Assembly: GCA_039881145.1 (NCBI GenBank)
Contig: JAYKKI010000006.1
Coordinates: 7,324,501-7,388,500 of the forward strand
Origin: Druceiella hillmani
Taxonomy: Eukaryota > Arthropoda > Insecta > Lepidoptera > Hepialidae
Reading direction: 5' to 3'
DNA: 64,000 nucleotides
The notes beneath the pieces were generated by a model. The model saw only the letters and a list, made by a program, of their open reading frames with translations, ran no database searches and was not told the DNA's origin. The number at the start of each line of letters is the position of its first letter. Position 1 is the stretch's first letter. Made by a program: the position numbers and the translations under genes. Shown one piece after another: positions 13,091-24,726 of this stretch.

Positions 13091-14233
13091 AACTTTTCCA
13101 GTAAGGTGAGACACTGGCGCTAATACACCACTATAAAAAGCTCGTGCATTAGAATCCGCCGTATTTACAGTGACTTCTCCGATCCCAAAAACAAAGGAAA
13201 GGGAAAATATCCATTGAAAGCAATAAAGAAGATCTTCTATTGAAACAAATCTTGAAGAACCTCAAAATACCTCGATTATTTAACACATCATTGTCTCTGT
13301 CAAATTTAATGTTTAATTCAGCCTGTCGGACTCATACTAACTTCTTCACTCTCACGGTGATAAAAATCTACTAAAAATTTAATTATAAACTGATAATCTC
13401 GGAAGGCAAAGTTATTGAGGAAATCAGTAGATTTTGACTTGCAACATTACAGATTTGACTGAAATAATACATTTTTGTTGTTTGTGAAAGCAGTTCGTTC
13501 TACAAATTGTATATAGTTCCTAGTATAAAAAACGTATTTAAAATAACACATGTGGCGTCTCCTCTATAAATTAAGCAATTGTTTTCTAAATAACGATAAT
13601 TTTGCAGATTTAAATTTGGTATCACCCCTATTTTTATTTCTATATTTGCGTCTAAGTTGTTTTAAGAAACATTAAATTTGAGAAATACTAATCGATTTAT
13701 TTAATTTTATTACACTGTTGAACTATTTAAAATAAACGCCTTGGACATTTTTATACGACCACTTACCGAAGATGATTTATGCCACTAATATATGTTCATG
13801 GTATCTATTTATTTCGAAGTTATTTATACACGGATGTGGAACATTTTTAACTGAATTTAAATGTGGGATACATTAAACAACCTATGCTGATGATGACGGT
13901 AGTCCATCGGTAATTTCCAAGGGAATATAAAAACACAATTGTTATACTTGTAACTTTAACGTCATCTTATTTTCTATTCGACGCAAAAGTAATAAAAATA
14001 TTTACATTATTTAAGAGAATGTATATATTTTATATAAAAAATATACTAATAAAAGACAAAGTTTCTTTGTTAGGATTACTATAATTCGAACGTTTTGAAA
14101 CAAAATTTGTGAGATTTTGCTGCTGCATTTGCATTTAGACACTTTCTCCTAAATTGCAGATAAATTGAAGATATGTAATCAATTCTCCTATTGGTAATAA
14201 TTCTGGCAAATTAAATTAGAATATTTCAGGATC
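12071..14233. other. AT-rich DNA without recognised gene
   Basis: There is an open frame at 12361-12576 with a hydrophobic C-terminal half, but no splice acceptor or start supports it. The TA/TG microsatellite at 12947-13086 is the only clear structure. Confidence 0.45.
12947..13086. repeat. TA/TG compound microsatellite
   Basis: A TA run grades into a TG-rich middle and back into TA. Both strands give open frames of Tyr/Ile that are not genes. Confidence 0.95.
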
Positions 14234-17200
14234 CAGTGGCGTACAGTGCTTTTTGGGTAGGGCAAGTTACAAAGGGAGGAACATATAAAAAATCAATACA
14301 CATTCGCTCCAGGGTTCGCGCCTGCTACCGCGTTCTCGCCCCCTCAAGCGTACGCGCATACATACATATGATATGTCAAAATGTATAAATGTTGTTAATT
14401 TGAAATTTTCTTATCAACATCCTAACAAACACACTGAGTATCACCACATACATACTATATTATGCACCCTACATGGGTTTAAAAACAACCCTGTTAATAT
14501 AAAAATCCATGTATGTCGGCTTGTATTTGTAAGGAAGTACATACTTAGGAAGAATAGGTTTTATGTTTTAATTCAGTTAGTTAGTATATTTATTTATTAA
14601 GTATTTATTATTTACATGTATGTATTTCATGTATTTATTTATTCATATATTCAAAAGGTTAAAACATTATTTATATTCTAAAACTATCTGTCTCTCTTTT
14701 AACTAAACTATCTGTTCTCTCGTCATAAAACGAAGATTTCTTTTTAAATCCGCGGCTAACTTCTTTCCAACAGCTATTATATGTTATTCCATGAGTCTTT
14801 TTTTGCTTTGTGTATTTCTGTAGTGAGTATTAATACATTTTAAAGTAAAAATTATCTTTCCACAACAGCATTAGAAGAAAGGTTGTTAAAATTAATTTAT
14901 ATATATTAAGAGTTTTTAAAAATGCATCAAACGTATAACAATGTTTCTTTACATATTCATATGTATTTGAAATATTCGAAAAGCGAAATTCTCTAGATCG
15001 ATAGATTACTTTCAGTTCATTTTTTAATTTTATAAAATAAAAAAAAATGGATAACTGACATCTAACGAATGGAAATAACTTTTGGAAGATTATTCACTAT
15101 GGGACGTTTGTTTGAATGCAACAATTCCAGAAAAGACAAGGATTCAAATGATGAAGACCTGTCATTAATTTGCATTAATATGTTTTCTATTATTTTTCTA
15201 ACTATCCTGCTACAATACTTATTGGGACTCAAGTTTAGTTCGCCCCTTTCTTGGAATGTCCGCGATTTCCCGTACTTGCGCAAATATAGCATCAATACTA
15301 TTAGTAAACTGTGTCTTAAACCAAATTTTGAAACCTTTTTGTCGTTTTTAGAGAAAATGTCATATTATTTTTTTTTTATTTTGAACAAGGTTAAATGTTA
15401 CATCAGTATCAGCAAGTATTTTAGAAAAATTGTTTAAATGTAAATTAAAGTCAAAATCTTCCAACTTTGCAGTAAGTAAATCGGCAAATGAAAAAGGGTC
15501 TTCGTCCCAGCTGTCAGGATTATATTTTATGGCCTGAAATTTACTTATAAAATCTATTCTATATTCGTGTATAGTATTTACTATACGAGAAAATCTAATA
15601 TTTTACCACCTTGTAATGGAAACGGAAGGAATTCGTTGATTCTCAATGTCTGCTAAAAGTGACCGTCGCGTTATTTATTTACTAAGAATGAGATTAATCA
15701 TTTGAGATAAGCGAAAAATGTTTTACTGTAATTACTCCCCGATATTATTTGTAGACTTTGATAAAACTGAATTAAGAATATGGGTATCATACTTTTATTT
15801 GAACACCATTTAACTCCGATGACATAAGCGGTGCACCGTCCTAATATTGCGCTGCTAATTAATTGATGAAATCATACTTATAAATTTGACAATAAATATG
15901 TTCACTTAATATTTGTATTGTTTATTTTCAACTAACATTTACGAAAACAAGAAAATGCTCTTTAATACCATTATTTGATAGTTACCTTACTGTAGTTTTG
16001 AGCTATTCCATCCTACTAACGTCCAGCGTTTCGTCTATCTTTATTGAAATAAATTTGGTATGAGTAGTTTCTTAAATCTTTTCATCAAATATAACGTCAG
16101 CCACCGAAGAAATTAAGTCATCTAAATTCGCTTTACATTAATTTTACATTCACCTTCAATTTTTACGATAATTTCGCTTGATAGCCCTGCAACCGGCATT
16201 GAAGTTATAATAGATTGAAGATGTGTCTCAAGAATTGAACAGTAGGTAATCAAAAACAATAAAATCTCCACGTAGTTACCCCGATTTACTGAAATATTAC
16301 TTTCATCGTGACCACGAAAGGCTGATTCTTGTTTACCTAAAATACAGCGGTAGCCATTAACCTCTTTAAAATATATCTATTTCTATCTACACTTTCATTG
16401 TGCTTTCTATTCGTAATAACTTATTGTTCGTCGATAAAAATGTCCATATGCGAAGAGCCAAAATTTTGTAGTTTTATTATGCACGATAAAATAATATATT
16501 TTTATCCGAATTTGTCAATTACCTAGATATCAAAACCACCTTTATTCCATTATGTTCTAAATAATAAACAAAGCCAACAAAACATTTTATTTTAAATGCA
16601 ACTTCCGGTTAACCACCAATATTTATCGTATAAATTACTGTGAAAATGTCGTAAACTAGATTTATTAGGAATGTTTAACTTTAAAATTGGTTTCTGTTTA
16701 CTATTTTCAATAATACAATTTTTTTTCACAAAAAGATAAATTGGAAAATTCTATCTTAATCACACAGTCAACATTGCAACATTCGAGCGTCTATTCTTTA
16801 CTTTCACGAAATAAATTGATAAAATATTAATTTTAATTGACAAAGAAAACAACACAGTAAAAGACTCACTGACAAAATAAAATAGGCATGTTTAAAAACC
16901 GGACAACTATTAAAATTATTTTCCATAAACTGACAGAAAGATGGTTATAATAATATAATGATTCATTGCTTGTGTGGAAATGTCGTAATTACGACATGGT
17001 TTCAGTGTGAAAATAACCGACATATAGCTTGGAGTCTAACGAGCCTCAGCTTGCCTTAAGACTATGAACTGACCTTGTGACGTAACGTAATCAATTTTAA
17101 TTTAATATTCGAAAAGTTTTTGTAATTTCATACACTATTGAAAAGAAGGTTGTATGTTTTATCTTAAATTCAAGCCACAGGAAACGCTCGCTTTATGTGT

Positions 17201-17287
17201 ACGAACTACAAATAATATATCGAAGTGTGGATTTCGTTTGAAAAGCACGATTTAAATGAATCGCTTATAAGGCACTGCGCGCCACTG
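14234..17287 (-). mobile_element. Degenerate hAT-family DNA transposon
   Basis: The terminal inverted repeats are CAGTGGCGTACAGTGC at 14234 and the reverse complement of CAGTGGCGCGCAGTGC ending at 17287. The minus strand between them holds a broken transposase of the ZMYM1-like hAT type. In order: LGKQESAFRGHDESNIS at about 16344-16294, then SVNRGNYVEILLFLITYCS, KIDETLDVSRME (with the expected catalytic Asp) near 16060-16010, DGAPLMSSELNGVQ near 15840-15800, and a C-terminal segment around 15295-15062. Frames change and stops intervene, so it is inactive. TTAGAATATTT occurs just outside both ends (14217 and 17288), as expected for an 8-base hAT target duplication, but on the left ten extra bases separate the likely duplicate from the repeat. 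Confidence 0.85.
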
Positions 17288-17353
17288 TTAGAATATTTTT
17301 GCTTTAGATTTGCGGAAAGTCAAAGTTTGGAACAAATACACTTTTTGAATATT

Positions 17354-17401
17354 ATTGTTTAAATTAAAATGTATTTACAAATATATTTTAATTTAAACAA
17401 T
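17354..17401. repeat. Short near-perfect inverted repeat
   Basis: ATTGTTTAAATTAAAAT and its reverse complement flank a spacer of about 14 bases, shortly beyond the right end of the hAT element. It could be a small hairpin insertion or simple AT symmetry. Confidence 0.6.
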
Positions 17402-19089
17402 GATTTTAAAAAAGTCAATATAACAAATTTTAACTTCTTTCTTCATTCATTCTTCTCATATTTAATAAAACAGGTTGAACAGAGCAAAAGTATTTGCATT
17501 TTTATTATTTCATATCTTCCATTTGGCAGTTTTAAAACCGTTTAAATTTGCTGTTTAAAAGTTTCATTTTTTTAATTTCTAGAACTTATCGCCAACTTAT
17601 GAACAATATTTCATTTGTGAATAATTTATATTTCATGGTAGAGTTACTCGGCGTTAAATAAACATAAATTTATTCATAAATACTTACGCATATATTGGTT
17701 TGGATATGTTTTCGAGGTCTATAGAAGAAAAGTAAACATTGCAAAATTTTAACTAGAGTGAGGGAAAATACAGCTGGGAACTCCTTGAACTATTCCTACA
17801 ATTCCCAGAATGAATGCAAATAAATCTTAGAATTAAATAATTTATAAACTCACTGAAATAGACAAATATTTCAATCTACAGTCGTATTAAAACTAGTTCA
17901 GTTATCAAAGGAAATCCTAAATATAAGACTTTTTTTATTTTTCAGAAATATTCTTTATGTATAATTTACATAAAATTGTTTTCTTAAACAAACAGCTACC
18001 AGGCTTATCGAAACCAAAATTGTTCAAATTTTATAGCGCTCCTTTATAAAATCTACTTCGGCTCAACAGCATTATTATGGAAAAATGTACTATAAATTTA
18101 TCGTATAGAAGAAAAATAAACGAGAGTCACCAAACGCATTTCATATACGGTATATGTATCATCATGAAATAATGCCAATCAAATATGTAATATTGCATCA
18201 TGTTCAAACTTAAAAATTTATCATAAGTCATTAACATGGAAATTTATCAACCTGCATTTTTTTAAACTTAGGAAATATAGTAATATTGCATAAACCTTTT
18301 CAGCGATCGGTGGTCAATTTTATTTTTATGACTACCTCTTTCATTTACATAATTTAACATAAAAAGAAAAGAATAAAAAAATTTAGTTTCAAAGTCAAAG
18401 TATAAATATTATTTCCATGTTTTAAAACATTAAACGTTCATAATTTTCCTAAATATATAAGATTAAAAAAACACTATCATCGATTTTTCAAAGGAAACAA
18501 AATTATTATTTCGTCCTTTTCATTATTTGCCATTAGAATGTTTGAATCTTTTTCAAAAGATAGTTATTGTCGATTATTTTTTTCTAAAATGTAAGGACGC
18601 ATAACGTGGATGCGTGAATGGAGTTAGTGAATTTATCATTTTCTAGTGCGAGTGAATATTTGGACATAGTTTTAGAGTATTCCAAATGCAATGATGATAT
18701 TGGCGAAAATCCTAAGTTAGGTTAGCGATACATGAACGTGAATATATACGAATCGACCTAGATAAGTACGTAAAATCTATACAAAATAATTTGAATTTGA
18801 ACTTTCTAGTAAAGATATTGATGTTATGAAATGAAATGTTTAGTTGGAAAATGGACAAATCTTAAAAAGAAGCAAATTAATAGAATTAAGTATGCATATT
18901 TTTACGTTTTTTCATAATGAAAATTGATCTGATGTTTGAAAATTGACAATACATTATACGTTGTGAAACTGACATTTGGCGCTATTTTCAGGGGTGCTAA
19001 TGTAAACATAATCATAATTTCATACAAAATATAATCTTTAATTATTTTCGCTGATTAAGGAAAATAACATTTTTCCAGATTACACGTAA
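17402..19089. other. AT-rich DNA, no gene recognised
   Basis: Nothing firm is seen. Around 18627-18717 one + strand frame reads FSSASEYLDIVLEYSKCN, weakly like the N-terminal helix-turn-helix domain attached to some arthropod transposases. It is too short to annotate. Confidence 0.4.
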
Positions 19090-20000
19090 TTATTTACACA
19101 ACTGTTGAAATAGTCACGATAAAATGGAAGGAGAATCTGCTGTATGTTCTTACGGTTGTACCATAGGACTGGTATTTTCTTTGCTTTTTCATATTCACCC
19201 TTATCGGCGTCCGATCCAAAAGCCTATCATTTATAAATGCACCCTTTTCATTTCTCAGTGTAACTTTTAGTTTTTCATTCCACAACCTAGGAGCTTTGTT
19301 GGTATTCAATCCTTCCTCTCACCTTCATCTATTCTCGCAATCAATTCCTCTTCCCTTGGAAATGCCTGGACTTATCTGTTTTCAGACAGAAATAATGGAG
19401 TTAATTTCATTGAGTATTAACCTGTCAGAACTTACCATTGAGTTTTCGATAAACTTCTTCGTCTATTCAATAGATGTGTGATACATCTATTTTTTACATC
19501 TCTTTGTGATTTGCTTATGTTATAACATTTTATGCGTGGTTGTGGTTTTGATTCAAGCTACGACTTTGAGAACCAAGACGAAAGTCTTAATAAGTAGTTT
19601 GTGTTGTGTAGTTAGAACTTCCTTGGGTGTGACCTTGTAATCTTTAAAGTTTTTCCCGCGTATGGCCTTGCAATCTTTAGTGTATATATTTGCAAGACTA
19701 ATTTGCACCTCTCTTATGTTATAAGATGCTCACTTTTCTTTTCGTATTCACAATTGGTAAATCGAACTAAATTGCCATATCAATGATAGTTATCCCTTGG
19801 GCATTTAGGATACCCAATACCAAGTTTCCACGGCCTTTAATCAAGCGTAGTTTTTTGCCCATTCAGGTCTTTACCGATAACTCTCTTTTTTCCATAGCTA
19901 TAGACTGTATAATTTGTGGATGTACTGCCAGAGAGACTCTTTCTCTTCATGTACGCAGCACGCTTATGAAGTGCAGATTAATATAATATTTAAGGGGCAT
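19090..20000 (-). mobile_element. LINE endonuclease-region relic (RTE-like)
   Basis: Minus-strand frames, broken by stops and shifts, match the apurinic endonuclease part of an RTE-like non-LTR retrotransposon of the kind often mis-annotated as 'craniofacial development protein 2'. From about 19880 downward they read GKDLNGQ, then IIDMAI and FDLPIVNT, KKSEHLIT, then KDYKVTPKEVLTTQHKLLI, the usual end of the endonuclease domain. Linker text RLWNEKLKVTLRNEKGAF follows near 19280-19220 and EYEKAKK near 19195, as in the segment before reverse transcriptase. No reverse transcriptase follows, so it is a fragment. Confidence 0.65.
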
Positions 20001-20240
20001 CCAAACCTGTCTTTATTCTGTCGCTTGACCTTTCTACCATTATTCGTTGCTTTTCCTTTTAGTTCAAGACTGGGCTAACGTTGTTCTTATCCTTGTAGAG
20101 AGTTGATGTTCTCTTTCAATGTCTCTGGACTTTCATTTAAGTTCCTTTCCATTTAAATTCCTGCAGGCAACAAGTAATAATGTTCTGCGTGTATAAAGTC
20201 AGCGAATTCTTATCTACTTCTCGGTGTATCTGGTTCGAGG

Positions 20241-20244
20241 TATT

Positions 20245-20321
<77 letters not shown>

Positions 20322-20326
20322 TATAT
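20241..20326. repeat. TA microsatellite
   Basis: Almost uninterrupted TA dinucleotides are followed by a poly-T run. Confidence 0.97.
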
Positions 20327-20404
20327 TTTCTTTTTTTTTTTATTGACAAACTCGCAACAACTTTGCTATACCCTGACACTTGGCCTAATATAAGTTTGAC
20401 GTAA

Positions 20405-21435
20405 AACTATATGATTGCGTGTACCAACACGCAAAAGTTTAGATTTTCGTAGTTCTTTATAAAGCTTAACTTTGACATTGCATATAAATAAAAATTATTT
20501 TAAAATACAATGCTAATCATATATCGGCATCCGAATTTTATACGAACTTATTTGTATCAAAAATTACACGCAGATTGCAAGTCGATTTGCAGCATAATAT
20601 TTCAATCGATGCGCTCAAAAATGTAAAATGGCACCTAAATTTAATTTATGATGATCGCACCGATTCACCGAATGAACGTGATGACGTGGCGAAATAAAAT
20701 GCACGTCCTTGCTTCACATACATGAAGAGGTAAATAAATATTCTTCCTTTTTTTACTTCATAATCCTTATAAAAAGGATAAAAATTAAAATGTATCTCAC
20801 AATACGCATGTAAAAAATAGTAAAAAGCATTTCAGTTTCACTAGCCTTAGCAATATTAAAGAATGGTTTTCCTTAATGATAACCAGTACAACAGATTATT
20901 ATGGAGTAATTAAAACTGGTAAGATAAATAGGGATTGCAAAATAAGTTTTGCCACTAAAAACAAAAACAAAACCATACATGTAAGAATGTATATAACTAT
21001 TTAGAAGATAATTAGTATAACGTTTTTTTACTTAAAAAACCATTATCGCGTGGAAACAATACGTATATTTCTCATTTAAACCAGTATTTTTTCAGATAAT
21101 TTGTTACCTTTTTGGCTAGTTATACCGAACGGATCTGTACTTATCGCATAAATCTGAAGTTAAAAAATGCTTCCATTAAATTTCTTTGAAGTGCGCTTCC
21201 GTTACTTGAAGTTTGTGGCAATAAAATAGTCTTGACAAGGCCTCAGTTTCATTCCTCTCTACTTTTTTAGAGTTTTATGTTTCAAACTTGTAAACGGAAC
21301 CCATACAAGATAACTTACCCGCTCTTCCCTTTGTCCGTCCGATCATCTGTCACGACCGTTTATGTCAAGAATCAGTAACGCCAAAGGTTTAAGTTCAGAT
21401 AAAATAATATTGCAACTAGTGCAATGATCTCAATA
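20405..21435. other. AT-rich DNA, no gene recognised
   Basis: No exon or transposon protein was found. Short GC-containing strings near 20610-20720 and 21300-21370 could not be assigned. Confidence 0.4.
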
Positions 21436-21446
21436 ACTGTCAGTCA

Positions 21447-21558
21447 ACACAATTAAATGAAACTACGTGATGTAGTAATATTTCTACTTCCTTTAAGTTC
21501 TTTACCAGGACCTAGGTTTCGTTGTATTACTACATCTTTAGGTGGTCTATTTGCAAAG
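21447..21558 (-). mobile_element. Hammerhead-like element, copy 2, with 11-base target duplication
   Basis: The element begins with the family terminal sequence ACACAATTAAATGAAACTACG and ends at the outer stem I strand of the ribozyme-like core. ACTGTCAGTCA flanks it directly on both sides (21436-21446 and 21559-21569), so the insertion is well bounded at 112 bases. It lacks the second long terminal repeat seen in copies 1 and 3. The core lies on the minus strand at 21500-21558. There CTGAAGA has become CTAAAGA, a change at an essential core G, while GAAA is kept. Self-cleavage is therefore unlikely in this copy. Confidence 0.75.
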
Positions 21559-21592
21559 ACTGTCAGTCATACCAAAAATGTAATTAACTCCA

Positions 21593-21735
21593 TTTTTTTA
21601 ATTCCTTGTATCGTGTGGAGTTTTAATTAATTGAGGTTAATAATCAAATATTAAAAAAAATTGCCAATTTTTTAAATTTTTTTCATATTTACCTGAATTA
21701 ATTAAAACTCCACACGATGCAAGTAATTTAAAAAA
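21593..21735. repeat. Foldback repeat with arms of about 45 bases
   Basis: The left arm (21593-21638) contains CGTGTGGAGTTTTAATTAAT. The right arm (21690-21735) contains its reverse complement, and pairing extends through AATT(C/A)CTTG(T/C)AT on the outer side. The central spacer of about 50 bases is poly-A/T. It resembles a small foldback or MITE insertion. No protein and no further copy was seen in this window. Confidence 0.7.
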
Positions 21736-22074
21736 TCGGGTATGGGAGCTAGTTCCGAGATATCAATGAAAATTTCATAAAAAATAACTTTTCCCGCCTA
21801 TACCCGAAACTGCAGTCATAACCATTAATTAAACTCTGCCTAAAACTTCACGGAAGACAATAGCGATGATTCCATATTTCAAAGTTTTTTGGATATTCAC
21901 GATATATTAATGACTGCGGAAGATAAACTTACCAATATATTCTAATTATGAAATGGAATATTAATTTTATAACATAATTTAAATGTGTACGGAACCTTCA
22001 ACGTGTTAGTGTTAATCTTCTTCAGCAAGTTTATTTACATACTTTTATGTGTTATATATTTGGATCAAAAAGAT

Positions 22075-22744
22075 CGATGATGGCAATGAGACTTTACACA
22101 ATACAAACGCGATTCGAAGACATTTTAGTAGATAATTATTATTAAACCCTGCTGTTGTTGTATTTGAGTCTTTTTGACCCGAAGTAAATTTGATAAATAT
22201 CTAGTTTAAACATTAATGATAAAGATAAATCCGGTTTATTGGCGATTTTTGTTACAAAATAATCGGTGTAATTCTGTTAAATTGATATTTTTATCAAAAC
22301 TTGTGTAAATAGATATTTTTTTTTTGCCATGTCGATGATAACCTTTTTAACCTCATCATATATTTAATTTATCTATTATAAATTCTGCATCAACTGACAT
22401 TAGTTTCTTCACGTTAGTTTAACTTGGATATTAAAAATGGTCGTTTAAAATTTCTAGTTAAACTTTTTCTGAGTAAAACCGCTATGACGGACGGACAGAC
22501 AGACACGTGAATGGTTTTATATGTGTCTCGTTTTTCGTTTTAGTATATAGAAACCTAGACACGATGCCTTATTTTTACCGGTAGCGGATACAGATCTAAC
22601 GATGAGTCCATGAACTATTTTCTTTAATTCGGTGGGGATTAGAAGCGAGCTTGTTATTGATATTGTCTTTCGAGCAACGGTAATAAAACTAATGTTAAAT
22701 GTACGGAATGTCAAAAATGATCAGTTATTGAATTATATATATGT

Positions 22745-22805
<61 letters not shown>

Positions 22806-22985
22806 AATATATATATATACAATATAACTTATTTATCTGTTCAAATTGGGTACCTGAATTATATTAGCACTGATATTTTTCATTAGTATATAAGTTTTAA
22901 TTTACAATAATTAATGTACATTTTATCAAATTATTTTCAAAGGTAAGATTCTGTAAAATGGTTTCTCTTATAAAACCCCTCATGT
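22075..22985 (+). repeat. Duplicated upstream block, copy 1 (partner 44085-45345)
   Basis: Shared landmarks occur in the same order upstream of gene B and of pseudogene C. They include AAAGATC...GATGAT or similar, ACTTTACACAATACAAAC followed by CGAT, ATGAGTCCATGAAC versus ATGGGTCCATGAAC, TTAATGTTAAATG-like text, and TGTGTTCGTCTG at the end. The blocks start about 1.9 and 2.3 kb before their respective GR starts. The GR genes were therefore duplicated together with upstream DNA, which may include promoter elements. Confidence 0.65.
22735..22822. repeat. TA microsatellite
   Basis: A TA dinucleotide run, with few interruptions, lies inside the duplicated upstream block of gene B. The partner block upstream of pseudogene C has only a short TA stretch here, so the repeat expanded after duplication. 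Confidence 0.95.
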
Positions 22986-23961
22986 GTTCGTCTGTGTGTA
23001 TGACAGTTCTTTTCAGAACTCAACGGTTTTCTTCAGAAACGACTTGATACAGAAATTTGGAATTGTAATGAACAATATTAATTTAGCAATAAAGTGCCAA
23101 TTGTTTGAAAAGTTTCTAGACGGGAAAATCAGAGGAAACATTGAGAAAATTAATATATATTTTATCATGCCTGGTCTCGTACGATATGTGAAATAAAAAA
23201 AAAACCTATAAAAAAATCTATATATAAGAATATTATTTTGCACAATTAAAAATTTGAATGTTATTTTTTGCACTAAAATATTATTTTATTAATATCTTCA
23301 GAACGTTATTAATATTTTCAGTATTCCATTATAATATGCAAAAGATTTCTAAACATATTAAAAATGTTCCTTCATTCCACGTTCGAAGTTGGTGAACTCA
23401 AAATTATACTATCCACAAAACAATAAAACACAAAAAATGTGAAAATTAGAGCAGGCTGTAAATTTACCTGATAAAATATAATAATAATATATGCATAGGA
23501 ATTGACAGAAACGGTATATAGATATTGGTTAATTGATGTAGCCAGATTTTTTTAATTCTCCCCGAATATGTAAGCTTTTACTACTGTGTAATTAGTGTCG
23601 CTATATTTGTTATGTTCAATATTTTATCAATCATTAAGAAGAAAAAATTAATACATTTAAGCGTTTCATAATATCTAATTAAAAAAAAGAGAAGAAATAC
23701 ACGTAATTACCAATTTAATCGATTGTCCCGAACAAAGTTGTTCGATGGTGCTGCATTGTGAACACTGCGAGTCGTTTAACCCTTGGATTAACGTGGAAAC
23801 AGGATGATAAACAGTAATGGTAGATACAAAATTGAAAGATAATACAGGGTTAAAATACATTAAAATATTGCTGATAAGTATGTTTCTATTTTTAAGGACC
23901 ATAATTGTCGTTATCCTTTCGTTTCTTCGGCAGGGCATAGTCAGTACTTAACACAGCAAAA

Positions 23962-24726
23962 ATGGCGAATATTGAGACATACAATTCTATAAAAAGTAGT
24001 CTTAAGCCCCTCACGATTTGCCAATTATTTTGCTTTATAAAACGAGATTGTCTCCTACAATTGAATAAGTATGAACGCCACTACAAGACTTGCGTCGTTC
24101 TATATATTCTGTTTTGTATAATCGCACGAATGTATTATATTTATTTTCACGGTGGTTCCTTGGATATTGTATTTGTAGTAACAGATTCAGTGATATTATT
24201 TATTTTACTCATTGTTATAATCTGGACGAATTTTTTATCTCAAAATTTGTTCACAAAAATATTCAGAAGAATGAATGAAATTGACGTGAAGCTCAAACTC
24301 ATCGATAAACTTGGAGTTTACAGAAATATGAAAAGAATTAGTTACGCAATGGTGATAGTAATCTTTACATTTTACATCCTCGTGCAAATTATTGATGACA
24401 TTTATTTACCTCTGAGAATCAACATCATCGACAAAATAAGTATTATGCACACTTTCGTTGCATTTTCTACTGAAATGTGTAACTTCATACAGTTGGTCAG
24501 AGCAGCAAAAATTCGGTTTTCTATTTTAATTCATGAATTGAAACGACTTCAGAGGAATAATTGCGCAAACCGAGATAATTTCATTTGTATTAATATGGTG
24601 AACAATGTCATACTTAATATGAATGATGACGTTTTGGAAGATAATATAAGAATTTTGGACATGTATAAAACTTTCTACAAGTTATTGGAAATGTGTGATA
24701 TGTTAAGTGCGACATTTAATATCCAG
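23962..24726 (+). CDS. GR gene B exon 1 (residues 1-255)
   Basis: This is the long first coding exon from ATG to the donor CAG|GTAATT. It carries the intracellular N-terminus, the first four membrane spans and the intracellular loop with [10 protein letters not shown]. The frame would stop ten bases after the donor, which supports splicing there. The same donor is preserved in genes A, C and C'. Confidence 0.9.

Noticed and set aside
15069..15437. 122-codon + strand frame
   Set aside because: It lies antisense to the hAT transposase relic, whose family motifs are on the minus strand.
18712..18727. TTAGG-like string considered as an internal insect telomere repeat
   Set aside because: Only about two units are present, which is expected by chance.
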